Shown here: positions 43,067 through 51,700 of the stretch, in pieces
How the letters are laid out: every line of letters starts with the position of its first letter
How positions within the stretch are numbered: the first letter of the stretch is position 1
Source of the DNA: Flavobacterium potami
Lineage (GTDB): Bacteria > Bacteroidota > Bacteroidia > Flavobacteriales > Flavobacteriaceae
Length of the DNA: 64,000 bases
Direction: 5' to 3'
Assembly: GCF_020026915.1 (NCBI RefSeq)
Contig: NZ_JAINUY010000001.1
Location: forward strand, 372,001-436,000
Notes under the pieces: model-generated
Database searches by the model: none
What the model was told of the DNA's origin: nothing
Seen by the model: the letters and a program-made list of their open reading frames with translations, nothing else
Translations under genes and position numbers: made by a program

Positions 43067-43963
43067 TTAATTTTGATTGAAAATAGCAGCAAATTCTTTG
43101 GCATAATCGGCCAGTTTGGTTTTTCCTAAAACTGCTGGACGGTTTTTATAGTAATCTTCTCCAAGTAAACCGCTGTAAAGTCCAGCATACATTTCCACCA
43201 AACCTTGCGCAATTTTGGGTTGTATTCCAACAGAAATCAAGCCATCCAAAGTTTCCTTATCGGTGATTAATTTCCATTCTAAATCTGGAATTCCGATTGC
43301 TTCGCCCAGAATTTTTGCCGTTTGATGTCCTGAAAGTTCTTCACTTGCCACATAACGGATTTTTTTTCCGTCAAGCGGATGGGTAAGTTCTTCGGCAATT
43401 GCTGCTGCAATGTCGTTTGGAGAAACCCAGGGAATTAATTCGTCAGCACCATAATTTGCCGCTATAAAACCTTGATTTTTGATCATCGGAATATAAGCCA
43501 GTAAATTGTAATAAAAAGAAGTCGGACGCATGAATGTAATGGAAACCTCTGAAAGTTGGTTCAAAACAGCTTCAATTTCATTATATCGCTGAATAATTCC
43601 TGAATTCTTTTCCAAATGTGCGCCAATACTGCTCAAAAACACCACACGTTCTACGCCAGATTTTGTGATCGCTTCTGCGTAATTATTTCCGATTGTGCGA
43701 GTAAAAGCATCTAAATCAAGATTTGGATCGAAATAATTCGCACGTGGAATCATGCAATATACCGCATCTGCTCCTGTGAAAGTCTGCGTTAAAAATGAAA
43801 CGTTGTTTACAGAACCAATCGCAGCCGAAGCTCCAAGATTTTCAATATCCGATTTTCTGTCGTTACTGCTTGCAATTACGGTAATTTGATGTCCTTCTGC
43901 GATTAGCGTTTTCGCTAAAGGTTTGCTGATGTTCCCTAAAGAACCTGTAATGATAATTTTCAT
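43067..43963 (-). CDS. NmrA-type NAD(P)-binding protein
   Basis: A 298-aa Rossmann protein of the NmrA/HSCARG or NAD(P)H-quinone reductase group: KIIITGSLGNISKPLAKTL at the start (a variant glycine motif), SGVERVVFLSSIG, and TFMRPTSFYYN. There is no Tyr-x-x-x-Lys pair, so it may be a redox sensor or quinone reductase. Start at the ATG at 43963; the frame also opens 8 codons earlier. It precedes the AraC gene by 12 bases. Confidence 0.85.
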   Translation of the reverse strand: MKIIITGSLGNISKPLAKTLIAEGHQITVIASSNDRKSDIENLGASAAIGSVNNVSFLTQTFTGADAVYCMIPRANYFDPNLDLDAFTRTIGNNYAEAITKSGVERVVFLSSIGAHLEKNSGIIQRYNEIEAVLNQLSEVSITFMRPTSFYYNLLAYIPMIKNQGFIAANYGADELIPWVSPNDIAAAIAEELTHPLDGKKIRYVASEELSGHQTAKILGEAIGIPDLEWKLITDKETLDGLISVGIQPKIAQGLVEMYAGLYSGLLGEDYYKNRPAVLGKTKLADYAKEFAAIFNQN

Positions 43964-44066
43964 AATACTATTTTTTTGATGGTACAAAGTTGCACAGCAT
44001 CAGTCAAATAGATGTAGCCAAATCTATGATTGATGTAGTCTAAAATAGTAATATGAAAATGAGATT

Positions 44067-44552
44067 TTATTTTTCGGATAGTTTTCTTTCTGTTTCGGTT
44101 TGCGGTTTTCCGGTTGCATTAGGTTCGCCTTTTCCCGTTTCAATCAGTTTTTTTAAGCTGTTTTGGATGTAGTTGGTCCAACCTGATTTACAAACTTCAA
44201 AACATTCGTATTCTGGAACAAGACCAACATGTGTAAAAGTAAGTTTCGTTTTATTGTTTTCTTTAGAAATATCAAAAACAGCAGTTGTATTCGTCCATTC
44301 AGTATCGTCTTTGGTAAAACTGAAATAATTTTCCTCAATCAGCCATACGATTTTCTGATTCGGAATTACTTCAATCAGCTTTATTTTGCAGCGATGAACG
44401 TCTTCATAATGGTATTTAAATTCGTCTCCTTCGTTTGCTGTTTTTCCCTCAATTTCTTCCGACCACCAGCCTCGAACATTTTGTATGGCTTTAAAAACTT
44501 CTTCGGGTGATTGATCAACCAGTATCGTTGTGTTAAAATCTTGCGCGCTCAT
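44067..44552 (-). CDS. SRPBCC / AHSA1 family protein
   Basis: This 161-aa single-domain protein starts TTILVDQSPEEVFKAIQNVRG and has VRGWWSEEIEG and KTKLTFTHVGLVPEYECFEVC strands. It is an AHSA1-type START-like domain, with a lysine/glutamate-rich tail. The role is unknown. A relative lies at 34493. About 70 bases separate it from the region of the NmrA gene. Confidence 0.85.
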   Translation of the reverse strand: MSAQDFNTTILVDQSPEEVFKAIQNVRGWWSEEIEGKTANEGDEFKYHYEDVHRCKIKLIEVIPNQKIVWLIEENYFSFTKDDTEWTNTTAVFDISKENNKTKLTFTHVGLVPEYECFEVCKSGWTNYIQNSLKKLIETGKGEPNATGKPQTETERKLSEK

Positions 44553-44686
44553 TTTTTTGATTCTTTAGAAATTAGTAAAGTAAAATTACAATCTAAAAAT
44601 CAATTGTTTAAGGTGCTTAGGAGACAATTTTGAGGTGTGTTTCGGACAAAATCTGTTCTGATTTTATTTTGATGGAAGAGATATAT

Positions 44687-45280
44687 TTATTGTAGTTGTT
44701 TAATTTTTTCGGGAATTTTACTGAGGACTTCAAAATGCCTTGCCATTACATTTTCAAGTTGCAGTGTGCCTCCCAAAATAATCATTTCTTTTTCCAAGAA
44801 ACGCTTTCCAAGTCTATCTTCCAGCATTACTTTTTCCATGCTTTGAGCAATTCCAATTTCATTCAAAAAATCATTTGGATGTCCGGCAGTACAAATTACA
44901 AGTCCAAACGGAATGGTTTTCATTTTTCTCGAAGTCTCATTTTGCCCGTAAGCATATCCAACCGAATAAACACGATCAAACCAACCTTTTAATTTTGCGG
45001 GACAATCGCTCCACCAAACGGGATAAAGAAAAATAATACAGTCGGCTTTTTCTATTTTTTCCTGTTCCTTTAAAACATCTTCAGGAATTGGTAGGTGTGT
45101 TTTGCCAAAACCTTCACGCTCATATTCTTCTTCAGAAATATCGCTGGCAAAATTTGAAACATACAAATCAGAGATTTCAATATTCCATTTCTCAATAGCC
45201 AAAACCGATTTCAATTTTTCTAAAACCTGAAAAGTATACGACTTTTTGCTAGGATGTGCATAAACGATTAAAATGTTCAT
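44687..45280 (-). CDS. NAD(P)H dehydrogenase (quinone), flavodoxin-like fold
   Basis: A 197-aa flavoprotein of the NQO/Kef-ancillary type: NILIVYAHPSKKSYTFQVL at the start, ADCIIFLYPVWWSDCPAKLKG with the FMN/FAD-binding region, and GWFDRVYSVGYAYG. It would reduce quinones or azo compounds with NAD(P)H. The nearby HTH and DUF2975 genes are on the same strand but 57 bases away. No partner antiporter gene is next to it. Confidence 0.88.
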   Translation of the reverse strand: MNILIVYAHPSKKSYTFQVLEKLKSVLAIEKWNIEISDLYVSNFASDISEEEYEREGFGKTHLPIPEDVLKEQEKIEKADCIIFLYPVWWSDCPAKLKGWFDRVYSVGYAYGQNETSRKMKTIPFGLVICTAGHPNDFLNEIGIAQSMEKVMLEDRLGKRFLEKEMIILGGTLQLENVMARHFEVLSKIPEKIKQLQ

Positions 45281-45337
45281 TTTGAAGTTTTTAAGTTGTA
45301 CTCTTTGTACGAAGATATAAATTAAATCTAATGGAAA

Positions 45338-45544
45338 TTATTCTTCTGAGAATTCTAAAATATCTCCAGGTTGACAATCTAAAACTTTGCAAATGGCTTC
45401 TAAAGTACTAAAACGAATAGCTTTTGCTTTGCCTGTTTTTAAAATCGAAAGATTAGACAGCGTTAAATCGACCTTTTCTGAAAGTTCATTTAATGACATT
45501 TTTCGCTTTGCCATCATGACGTCTAAGTTTACTATTATGGGCAT
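45338..45544 (-). CDS. small HTH transcriptional regulator (YozG-like)
   Basis: A 68-aa Xre-type helix-turn-helix (KRKMSLNELSEKVDLTLSNLSILKTGKAKAIRF in parts; e.g. NELSEKVDLT and SNLSILKTGK) with the end KVLDCQPGDILEF, typical of the short YozG-like regulators. These genes are regularly coupled to DUF2975 genes, as here (11 bases apart). It probably regulates its own operon. Confidence 0.9.
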   Translation of the reverse strand: MPIIVNLDVMMAKRKMSLNELSEKVDLTLSNLSILKTGKAKAIRFSTLEAICKVLDCQPGDILEFSEE

Positions 45545-45555
45545 AATTTTTTTGT

Positions 45556-46098
45556 TTAAATAGTTAAATCCATTTCAGATTGAATTTCGATTCCTCTCTT
45601 AAAAATCTGTCCGACAACAAAAAGGATAATTGCCATGAATATCCAGACACTATGACCTTCAAGATTCAGTAATTCTAAACTTGGTAGTTGTACTCCATTT
45701 GAAATCAGCCAAGTATTAAATTTAAAAGCCCAAAAAGAAAATAAACCAATTCCGAAAGCAAGGTAAGAGATATAAGAGATAAATCTTCCCATTTCAGCAG
45801 TGAAAGGCTGAACGATGTCTAATTTTTTCTCATGAAGCATTTTAACAATCAAATAAAACATAATCGCTTTTAAAATTGCCACAATGCTGATAAAACTTAT
45901 TTCCTGAATATAAAAACTCGTGCTGTAATTATATAAATCAAGTAAATCGAGAAAACGGGCATTGTACGAATTTATAGTTATTGTATAAACTCCGTTAAAA
46001 ATATACATACCAGCTTCTACACATAATCCAATAAAAATGATCCAGGATAAAATATTTAATACTTTAAGGATCTGCGGTGTTTCAATTTTAATTTTCAT
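45556..46098 (-). CDS. DUF2975 membrane protein
   Basis: A 180-aa protein with four hydrophobic spans (about 15-35, 60-85, 98-120 and 145-165) and the features of DUF2975, including FTAEMGRFISYISYLAFGIG and LFVVGQIFKRGIEIQSEMDLTI near the C-terminus. It sits 11 bases before the HTH gene. The pair is a common small regulatory-membrane unit in Firmicutes and Bacteroidota; its signal is unknown. Confidence 0.88.
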   Translation of the reverse strand: MKIKIETPQILKVLNILSWIIFIGLCVEAGMYIFNGVYTITINSYNARFLDLLDLYNYSTSFYIQEISFISIVAILKAIMFYLIVKMLHEKKLDIVQPFTAEMGRFISYISYLAFGIGLFSFWAFKFNTWLISNGVQLPSLELLNLEGHSVWIFMAIILFVVGQIFKRGIEIQSEMDLTI

Positions 46099-46238
46099 TG
46101 TAATTAAGATTAAAGTTATACCGCTAAAATAATAAAAATTTATTGATAAACGATAAATAAATATTTTTAATCAAAAAAAACTCTAATATTTAAACTATTA
46201 GTGTTGTCTATTTATATTTTAAAGATTCGGGGATTTGT

Positions 46239-47231
46239 TTATTTTCCAATTTGCCACCATTTCTTCTTTGCATTTTCTTTTTTATTCTGATGATTGTAAT
46301 ACACACAAATTTTGTCTGTCAGATAATCATAAACGTCATCATCCAGATATGGTTTTTTGGCACTCATTAATTTTTTTACGTTGCTGCTAATGGTTTTAAT
46401 TTCTTTATCATCAAAAACAGTTGAGGTTGTTAAGGTTAGTAATATAAATTGAGCGAAATCTTTATGTTGCTGATTGTAATTGATATTTCCGTTTCTGTAC
46501 GCTTCGTCTTGAAGAATATCTAATCCCCGCAGCATTTCTGCTTCGATTGTTTTTGCGCTTCCGGTAGGCGGAATAAGTGCGCGAAGCTGTTCTACAATTT
46601 CTGGAAATTTATAATTGGTTGGAAATTTTGGAACAATGGTATGACTTGGTTTGTAAACAGGATTTCTTTTTTCGCATTTTGCAACCAGTTCTTTTACATC
46701 TTCAGAAGTGTGTTCGAGCCATTTTCTCGGATCGACACCAAACTTATTTTTACGATCAAGATCGGCTCCCAGCATCATTATTTTTTCGATAGTATTTAAA
46801 TGATTTTCGCGTTCTTGACCTTCTGTTCTCCACGGAAACCCCTGAATTGCCCAGTAAGCAACGGTTCCGCCATTAGGATCGGCTAAATTTACATCGCCTC
46901 CATAATCAAGAAGTAAATTCATGCATTTAACCAGCTTATCTTGCTGTACGGCTATATGTAATGCATTATATCCGTTTTTGCAATACGTATTCGGATTTGC
47001 ACCTTTTTCTAACAAATAGCGTAACATTTCGGCTCTTTCCTCTTCGTCTTTACAGCCATACGTTGTAAGGACTTCTATTATTAAGGTACTATAGTCTTCA
47101 GAATCTATATACGCATTAATATCAATAGCATTTTGGTCTACTATCTTTTGAGCAGAATCAAATTCACCTTTTGCAATATGAGAAGATAAAAGTGAAGCAT
47201 ATTGTTGCGGAATAAAAGTAAATGCACTCAT
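46239..47231 (-). CDS. ankyrin repeat protein (330 aa)
   Basis: Ankyrin repeats lie at about residues 40-180: DYSTLIIEVLTTYG, KGANPNTYCKNGYNALHIA, LLLDYGGDVNLADPNGGTVAYWAI and EKIMMLGADLDRKNKFG. The rest (180-330) is helical, without a recognised domain, and may hold a partner site or immunity function. The ORF extends 74 codons upstream, but that part lies over the structured RNA-like element at 47371-47452, so the ATG at 47231 is taken. Ankyrin proteins here and at 50865 suggest a toxin-immunity neighbourhood, an inference only. Confidence 0.82.
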   Translation of the reverse strand: MSAFTFIPQQYASLLSSHIAKGEFDSAQKIVDQNAIDINAYIDSEDYSTLIIEVLTTYGCKDEEERAEMLRYLLEKGANPNTYCKNGYNALHIAVQQDKLVKCMNLLLDYGGDVNLADPNGGTVAYWAIQGFPWRTEGQERENHLNTIEKIMMLGADLDRKNKFGVDPRKWLEHTSEDVKELVAKCEKRNPVYKPSHTIVPKFPTNYKFPEIVEQLRALIPPTGSAKTIEAEMLRGLDILQDEAYRNGNINYNQQHKDFAQFILLTLTTSTVFDDKEIKTISSNVKKLMSAKKPYLDDDVYDYLTDKICVYYNHQNKKENAKKKWWQIGK

Positions 47232-47370
47232 TGAAATTGTTTTTTTAATTTTAAAAGAAAGCTGTTTTACTATTTGTACGAAAATACAAATTAAATCGCG
47301 AAAATAAACTATACGTAAAAGACTTTCGAACTTGTTTTTAGAAGTAAATGTTCTTGCTAAAACGGTTGCG

Positions 47371-47452
47371 TGAGGGATTGAGGCGATATCCTTTTGTGAA
47401 GTGAAACGGAGCAAAAGATAAAGCCGAAAGCCCGACCCGGAGGGGCACGCCA
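47371..47452 (+). ncRNA. possible flavobacterial structured RNA or repeat (flavo-1-like)
   Basis: GC-rich for its surroundings. CTTTTG (47390-47396 region) pairs with CAAAAG (47412-47417 region), and a second helix can form around AGCCCGACCC and GGGGCACGCC. The stretch AGCCGAAAGCCCGACC recalls a repeated structured element of flavobacterial genomes (the Rfam flavo-1 motif comes to mind). I could not align it, so this is a recognition-level call. Confidence 0.4.
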
Positions 47453-47477
47453 TTACTTAAATTGTACTTATGAGCGA

Positions 47478-47867
47478 TTATTTCAAACGGATTAAAACAC
47501 CTTTACGTTTTACAAGATTTTTATAATCCCATTGAATTTCTTTGGCTTTTTCAATCCAGCGATTTACGTCCTGATTATTGATCTGATCGCTATTTGTATA
47601 ACGAATTTCGGCAGCTTTAAACGAACCTTCATTTTGCAGTTTTTCTTCGTCAAAAGATTGTCCGCTCCAGAAAAGCAATCTTACAGAATCTTTGAGTTTG
47701 CTGTAACCTACAATCGGATTTCCGTCTAAAAACCAAACCGGATGTGCGTGCCAGATTTTGTTTTCGGCTTCGGCCAAATTTTTATTTATAATAGAATAGA
47801 GAAGATCACAGATTTTTTTGTCTTCTAAACTTTGCGCGTCATTGTAATTTTGGACTTCCTGATTCAT
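47478..47867 (-). CDS. DUF1801 domain protein
   Basis: A 129-aa DUF1801 protein: AEAENKIWHAHPVWFLDGN, PIVGYSKLKDSVRLLFWSGQ and the end IQWDYKNLVKRKG are marks of the group. It is 10 bases after the next gene upstream (47879), so probably co-transcribed with that membrane protein gene. This is the third DUF1801 gene of the window and the most diverged in its N-terminus. Confidence 0.85.
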   Translation of the reverse strand: MNQEVQNYNDAQSLEDKKICDLLYSIINKNLAEAENKIWHAHPVWFLDGNPIVGYSKLKDSVRLLFWSGQSFDEEKLQNEGSFKAAEIRYTNSDQINNQDVNRWIEKAKEIQWDYKNLVKRKGVLIRLK

Positions 47868-47878
47868 ATTATTTTCTT

Positions 47879-48508
47879 TTAATATTCAACAACAGCAGGA
47901 GTAGGATCGTTTTCTTTGATTCTGATTCTGCATTTTCTCTCAATTTCGTAAACATTTACGATTCCTAAAATGTATATAACATCAGGAACAAATTTGTCTG
48001 GTTGATTTTTTCTTCCTTTTATTTTTCCGGTTCTCAATTCGTATTCAAGATTGCCATAATTATTTTTAGCATTGATTTTGACATTTCCAGTAAATTGTTC
48101 CCAATCTGTACTGATTGTTTTTCCGTTTTGAAATTGAATTAGTCTGCTTTCCGTTCCAACAAAATATCCGCCACTTTGAAAAATGGAATAAATGGCTCTT
48201 ATAACCACGTAAATTCCCGACAGCGACAATAAAATGATAATTATGCCAGGAAAGATTAATTCATCTAAATTATCTAGACTTGCAGTTACGGGTTGGCCAT
48301 TAGACTCGAAATGAACTACTTCATTTGTAAACAAAGGTCCCATAAAAGCATGAACAAAAAGGCTCATAAAAATGCACATGCATAATCCGATAAGCAAATT
48401 GGTTAACGATTTGTTGAGCGGATATTTTCGTGTTGATTTTAGTGAGAAATCTATTTTTTCATTTTCAATTTGTTTTTTAAGATCAATAGGTAATTCGGTT
48501 AGATTCAT
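47879..48508 (-). CDS. membrane protein, hypothetical (209 aa)
   Basis: A 209-aa protein with two hydrophobic spans (about 35-56 and 88-110) separated by an outside loop, and a C-terminal soluble beta region of about 95 residues (GGYFVGTESRLIQFQNGKTIS; NYGNLEYELRTGKIKG). It could be a bacterial PH-domain-like membrane protein, but I am not sure. Adjacent DUF1801 and GNAT genes are on the same strand. Confidence 0.7.
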   Translation of the reverse strand: MNLTELPIDLKKQIENEKIDFSLKSTRKYPLNKSLTNLLIGLCMCIFMSLFVHAFMGPLFTNEVVHFESNGQPVTASLDNLDELIFPGIIIILLSLSGIYVVIRAIYSIFQSGGYFVGTESRLIQFQNGKTISTDWEQFTGNVKINAKNNYGNLEYELRTGKIKGRKNQPDKFVPDVIYILGIVNVYEIERKCRIRIKENDPTPAVVEY

Positions 48509-48527
48509 TTGGGAGGTTAGGGTTTTG

Positions 48528-48962
48528 TTAGTTGATATTTTCTAGTAATTCGAAGACAATGTAAGTTCCGTGTTCTGAATTTCCTTTTTGTTTTTCCACA
48601 AAGCCTTTTTTTATATAAAAATCAACTGCTTTGGTATTTTTTTCAAGACACTTTAAAGTAATCGGAAATTTCGTTTTTTTAACGGCGGCTTTTAATAATT
48701 CAGTTCCGATGTTTTGTCCTTGATAACTATGATCGACATAAAGATGGTGAATGAAATTATTAGGCATCCACATGGAGACAAATCCAACAGGAACATCATC
48801 TAAACAAGCTGTTAGAATGTATTCTCCCTGAGTTTGTTTCTCGAAATCTTCCAATTTGAATTCAGAAATGTCATTCCACGAAAAAGTTCTTTTTCTTTCT
48901 TCTAAGAAAATTTCTCGTAAAGATGGTAAATCGATATTCCTAAATTCTCTAATACTTAACAT
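48528..48962 (-). CDS. GNAT N-acetyltransferase (144 aa)
   Basis: This small acetyltransferase shows the acetyl-CoA site IHHLYVDHSYQGQNIGTELL at about 92-111 and the closing VDFYIKKGFVEK. The family acts on amines of many kinds; the substrate is unknown. It lies 19 bases before the 209-aa membrane protein gene and 12 after the next gene upstream, suggesting one transcript. Confidence 0.88.
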   Translation of the reverse strand: MLSIREFRNIDLPSLREIFLEERKRTFSWNDISEFKLEDFEKQTQGEYILTACLDDVPVGFVSMWMPNNFIHHLYVDHSYQGQNIGTELLKAAVKKTKFPITLKCLEKNTKAVDFYIKKGFVEKQKGNSEHGTYIVFELLENIN

Positions 48963-48974
48963 GTGTTTTTTTGG

Positions 48975-49418
48975 TTAATCTCTTTTTAACAAGATTGTAT
49001 TTGATCCGTTAGATTCATTAAATTCAGAAGCTCTTGTTCCGCTTAAACTGATATTGATTTTTATTTCGTCGTTGCTTTTAAAATCTAAAATGGCTAAAAT
49101 TCTGCCTTTTTCGATTTGTTTGTTTTTTTCTAAAGAATAAGCGATAATATCCATCGCAATTGGAGTTTTAGACTCGTCGATTTCATATTTCAACAGACCT
49201 ATTTTTCCATCGTTTTTTCCTCCTTTGACCACAAAATTTTTCCCATCGATGAATTCACCATTCACAGTCATTGAAATGAAATTATCTGAAGTAAAAATCA
49301 TTTTATTTTTTACTCCATTAGAATCGGTTCCTTGCCAGTTGCCAACCAATATTTCTTTTTTAGTTTGTGCGTATGATAAACTAGTGAAAATAAAAAAGAG
49401 TAAGAGATATTTTTTCAT
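48975..49418 (-). CDS. secreted lipocalin-like protein (147 aa)
   Basis: A signal peptide (KYLLLFFIFTSLSYAQ) is followed by a 130-residue all-beta protein: LVGNWQGTDSNGVKNKMIF at the start of the mature part and IKINISLSGTRASEF near the end. The GNW start suggests a lipocalin-like or DUF4488-type barrel in the periplasm. No metal or catalytic motif. Confidence 0.7.
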   Translation of the reverse strand: MKKYLLLFFIFTSLSYAQTKKEILVGNWQGTDSNGVKNKMIFTSDNFISMTVNGEFIDGKNFVVKGGKNDGKIGLLKYEIDESKTPIAMDIIAYSLEKNKQIEKGRILAILDFKSNDEIKINISLSGTRASEFNESNGSNTILLKRD

Positions 49419-49469
49419 TTGATAAACTGTTTCTGTTTTAGTATTGAAATTGTAAACTTTAAAAAAAAA

Positions 49470-50117
49470 TCAATCTTTTCGATTTAAATCGGTAATCAAC
49501 AACGGATTGTTTTCTTTTAATTTATTAACCAAAGCTTCAACTTTTTCCGGATTTTCCTTAATGTCTTCATACTCTTTAGAAGTTATTCCAACAATTTGTA
49601 AAAAAGAAACTTCGCCGTGAGGAGTTTGCTTTTTCTTGACTTCAGGATCATTTACAAAAACTAAAGCGGTAATGTCGGTTTCGGTATTCAGGCGAATTGG
49701 ACCATTTGCTGGCATATAATGAAATTCTTCAAACCAATTTCCGCTGTCAAAGACATATTTGGCAATGTTTTGTAAAAGTGCCACAGCCCAACTAGGATTT
49801 CCGTTATCAGCTTCAAAAGGTTTTAATCTAAAAGTAAGTTCAAATCCCCATTTACTGAATTCTCCGTTTACTTTTTCTTCATTATAATACAATTCAGAAA
49901 ATCCATAGGTAATAAAATGAAAATGATCTTCCTGATTTTTACTTTCATAATGGCTTACGCCGTCAAGCGGATGTTCTCCTCCCAACATATAACTAATTGC
50001 AGGAGCAAAGTGTTTAGGTTCCTGACCAGGGTACAAACGATCAAATTCTTTGTCAATTTCTAACCAGCCGACAGCATCGTCTTCTGAAAATTCTTTTTTA
50101 TATTCTTCTAAATTCAT
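49470..50117 (-). CDS. suppressor of fused (SUFU) domain protein
   Basis: This 215-aa protein is a SUFU domain: PKHFAPAISYMLGGEHPLDG, SHYESKNQEDHFHFITYGFS and ELYYNEEKVNGEFSKWGFEL are its marks. In bacteria SUFU proteins are known as immunity proteins in polymorphic-toxin systems. The cytoplasmic protein here has no toxin next to it. Its neighbours (TPM, DUF2314-ankyrin) form an accessory cluster. About 110 bases separate it from the TPM gene. Confidence 0.88.
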   Translation of the reverse strand: MNLEEYKKEFSEDDAVGWLEIDKEFDRLYPGQEPKHFAPAISYMLGGEHPLDGVSHYESKNQEDHFHFITYGFSELYYNEEKVNGEFSKWGFELTFRLKPFEADNGNPSWAVALLQNIAKYVFDSGNWFEEFHYMPANGPIRLNTETDITALVFVNDPEVKKKQTPHGEVSFLQIVGITSKEYEDIKENPEKVEALVNKLKENNPLLITDLNRKD

Positions 50118-50193
50118 TTTTGTAGTTTTCTGGTTAAAGCGTAGACAAGATATTGTTTTTATGTGAAAAAACGGAATTTGAAATGTAAAAAAA

Positions 50194-50219
50194 ATCCGAT
50201 TTGATTTAACAAACCGGAT
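50194..50219 (-). terminator. terminator of the TPM gene
   Basis: ATCCGATTTG pairs with CAAACCGGAT through one wobble pair in the minus-strand RNA, followed by a long T-run. Same ATCCGAT core as the other cluster terminators. Confidence 0.75.
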
Positions 50220-50229
50220 CTTGTTTTTA

Positions 50230-50721
50230 TTATTCTATTTTTTTAACTAACTGATGTGTGCCTTCTTGCAGACCTTTGTAATAATCGCCTTTTTTTAATT
50301 CTGGAATTACATAGTTTGCAATAATGTCTTTTAGTTCCTGATCGGTAATTTTAGCACCAATCTTTGCAACTCCTTGAAACTGAATTTGTCTCAATTGTTT
50401 GCTTATTACAATTAATATAGAAGTGTCAATTTTAAGTTTGGAAAACAAATAGTTGTCCAAATACAAAGAATATTCATTTAAGTCTTTGTACGGACTTACA
50501 GATGCAGCACTAACAATTAGAATTTTGGATTTTGTTTTGGCTTCACTCGATTTTAGAAAATCATTTAAATCTTTAGCTTGTTTTGGTGTTAGAATATTTT
50601 CGAAATCATTTACGTAATCATAAGATTTGGCAAAAATATTTTGGTTCTCTGTACTTGTTTGTGCAGAAGAATAATGCGGTAAAAAAAGAACAAATAGTAG
50701 AATAAGAACTAATTTTTTCAT
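50230..50721 (-). CDS. TPM domain secreted protein
   Basis: A 163-aa protein with a signal peptide (KLVLILLFVLFLPHYSSAQ) and one TPM (TLP18.3/Psb32/MOLO-1) domain: VNDFENILTPKQAKDLNDFL, KSKILIVSAASVSPYKDLNE and a C-terminal PELKKGDYYKGLQEGTHQLV. TPM proteins are membrane-linked and take part in repair or folding of membrane complexes. It has no C-terminal anchor, unlike many members. It ends at a terminator. Confidence 0.88.
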   Translation of the reverse strand: MKKLVLILLFVLFLPHYSSAQTSTENQNIFAKSYDYVNDFENILTPKQAKDLNDFLKSSEAKTKSKILIVSAASVSPYKDLNEYSLYLDNYLFSKLKIDTSILIVISKQLRQIQFQGVAKIGAKITDQELKDIIANYVIPELKKGDYYKGLQEGTHQLVKKIE

Positions 50722-50825
50722 GGCAGATAGGTTTTGGGCGCTGCAAAACTACTGCTTTATTATTAAAAATTAGTCTTGAAATTGTTATGAAAAATCAATA
50801 TTTATTTTCATAGAATCAAATAAAA

Positions 50826-50854
50826 AAATCCGATTTAGTTTGTAAATCGGATTT
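50826..50854 (-). terminator. terminator of the DUF2314-ankyrin gene
   Basis: A perfect 11-bp stem AAATCCGATTT/AAATCGGATTT with a 7-base loop, followed by a T-run on the minus strand. Confidence 0.88.
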
Positions 50855-50864
50855 CTTTAAAATT

Positions 50865-51614
50865 TTATTGCAATAACGGAAGTAGATGATCCCATTTAAG
50901 TTCTTTAGCATAATCTAAAGCTGTTTTGCCATGCTCGTTTTTCGCATTTACATCAGCACCAGATTCTATAATAATTTCAACAGAAGTACTATTTCCGGCA
51001 ATGGTTTCACGATGTAGGAAAGTGTAACCTAATTCATCCTGTCCATTAATTTCTTCGGGATTACTTTTTAGAAATTCAATAAGACTTTCTTTCATGTTTT
51101 TACTCATTGGGTGTTCTATCAGATTCTCCGGTTTTTCTTTTTGCTCGTTAACGATTAAAATGTCATTAAAATCTCCGAAATCCAATCCCCAGGCTTCGTC
51201 ATGAGATTCCCTTTCTTCTTCGCTCATTTCAGAACGCATGGCCTGAATGGTAAAGGCTCCGTAAGTTTGTCCGTTAATTGCAAATAACCAATCGCTGATT
51301 TGATTGACTGGTATTGCTATTTCGTCTCCATTGTTTACGTTTGTCAACTCATCTGGATCGTTTACTAAAATGCCGTAAATATTTTCTCCATCAAAATTTA
51401 CATCGTTAATCCACATATGTTCTACAACGGTTTCTCCGTCGATTTCCTGAGTAAAAGCCAGTTTGACGCACGCAACATCCAATCCTGGAATTATTCTTCT
51501 GTATTCCCAAGATAGTTCTCTCCAGAAATATTTAAAGGTTTCTTGGGCTTTTTGGTAAGCTTCAATCATTTTTGGACTTTCTCCGTCGGCGTAGAATATT
51601 TTTGTATCAGACAT
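50865..51614 (-). CDS. DUF2314 domain plus ankyrin repeat protein
   Basis: A 249-aa two-domain protein. The N-terminal DUF2314 (about 15-125) has AQETFKYFWRELSWEYRRII, EHMWINDVNFDGENIYGILV and IPVNQISDWLFAINGQTYGA. A short linker leads to two ankyrin repeats (about 185-249) with ELGYTFLHRETIAG and SGADVNAKNEHGKTALDYAK. DUF2314 proteins are often linked to bacterial immunity or stress genes. It is separated from its neighbours by terminators on both sides, so it is expressed as one gene. Confidence 0.85.
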   Translation of the reverse strand: MSDTKIFYADGESPKMIEAYQKAQETFKYFWRELSWEYRRIIPGLDVACVKLAFTQEIDGETVVEHMWINDVNFDGENIYGILVNDPDELTNVNNGDEIAIPVNQISDWLFAINGQTYGAFTIQAMRSEMSEEERESHDEAWGLDFGDFNDILIVNEQKEKPENLIEHPMSKNMKESLIEFLKSNPEEINGQDELGYTFLHRETIAGNSTSVEIIIESGADVNAKNEHGKTALDYAKELKWDHLLPLLQ

Positions 51615-51645
51615 AATTTTTGATTTTTATTATTGATAAGATAAA

Positions 51646-51675
51646 AAATCCGATCTGGGTTTACAAATCGGATTT
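51646..51675 (-). terminator. terminator of the 51701 gene
   Basis: AAATCCGAT (51646-51654) pairs with ATCGGATTT (51667-51675); on the minus strand a T-run follows. Same core as the neighbouring terminators. Confidence 0.85.
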
Positions 51676-51700
51676 GAATTTAAAGTTTGAAAAGTTCAAT

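Noticed and set aside
47232..47453. Extended N-terminus of the ankyrin protein (74 more codons)
   Set aside because: It reads through the structured GC-rich element, and the ATG at 47231 gives a normal start.
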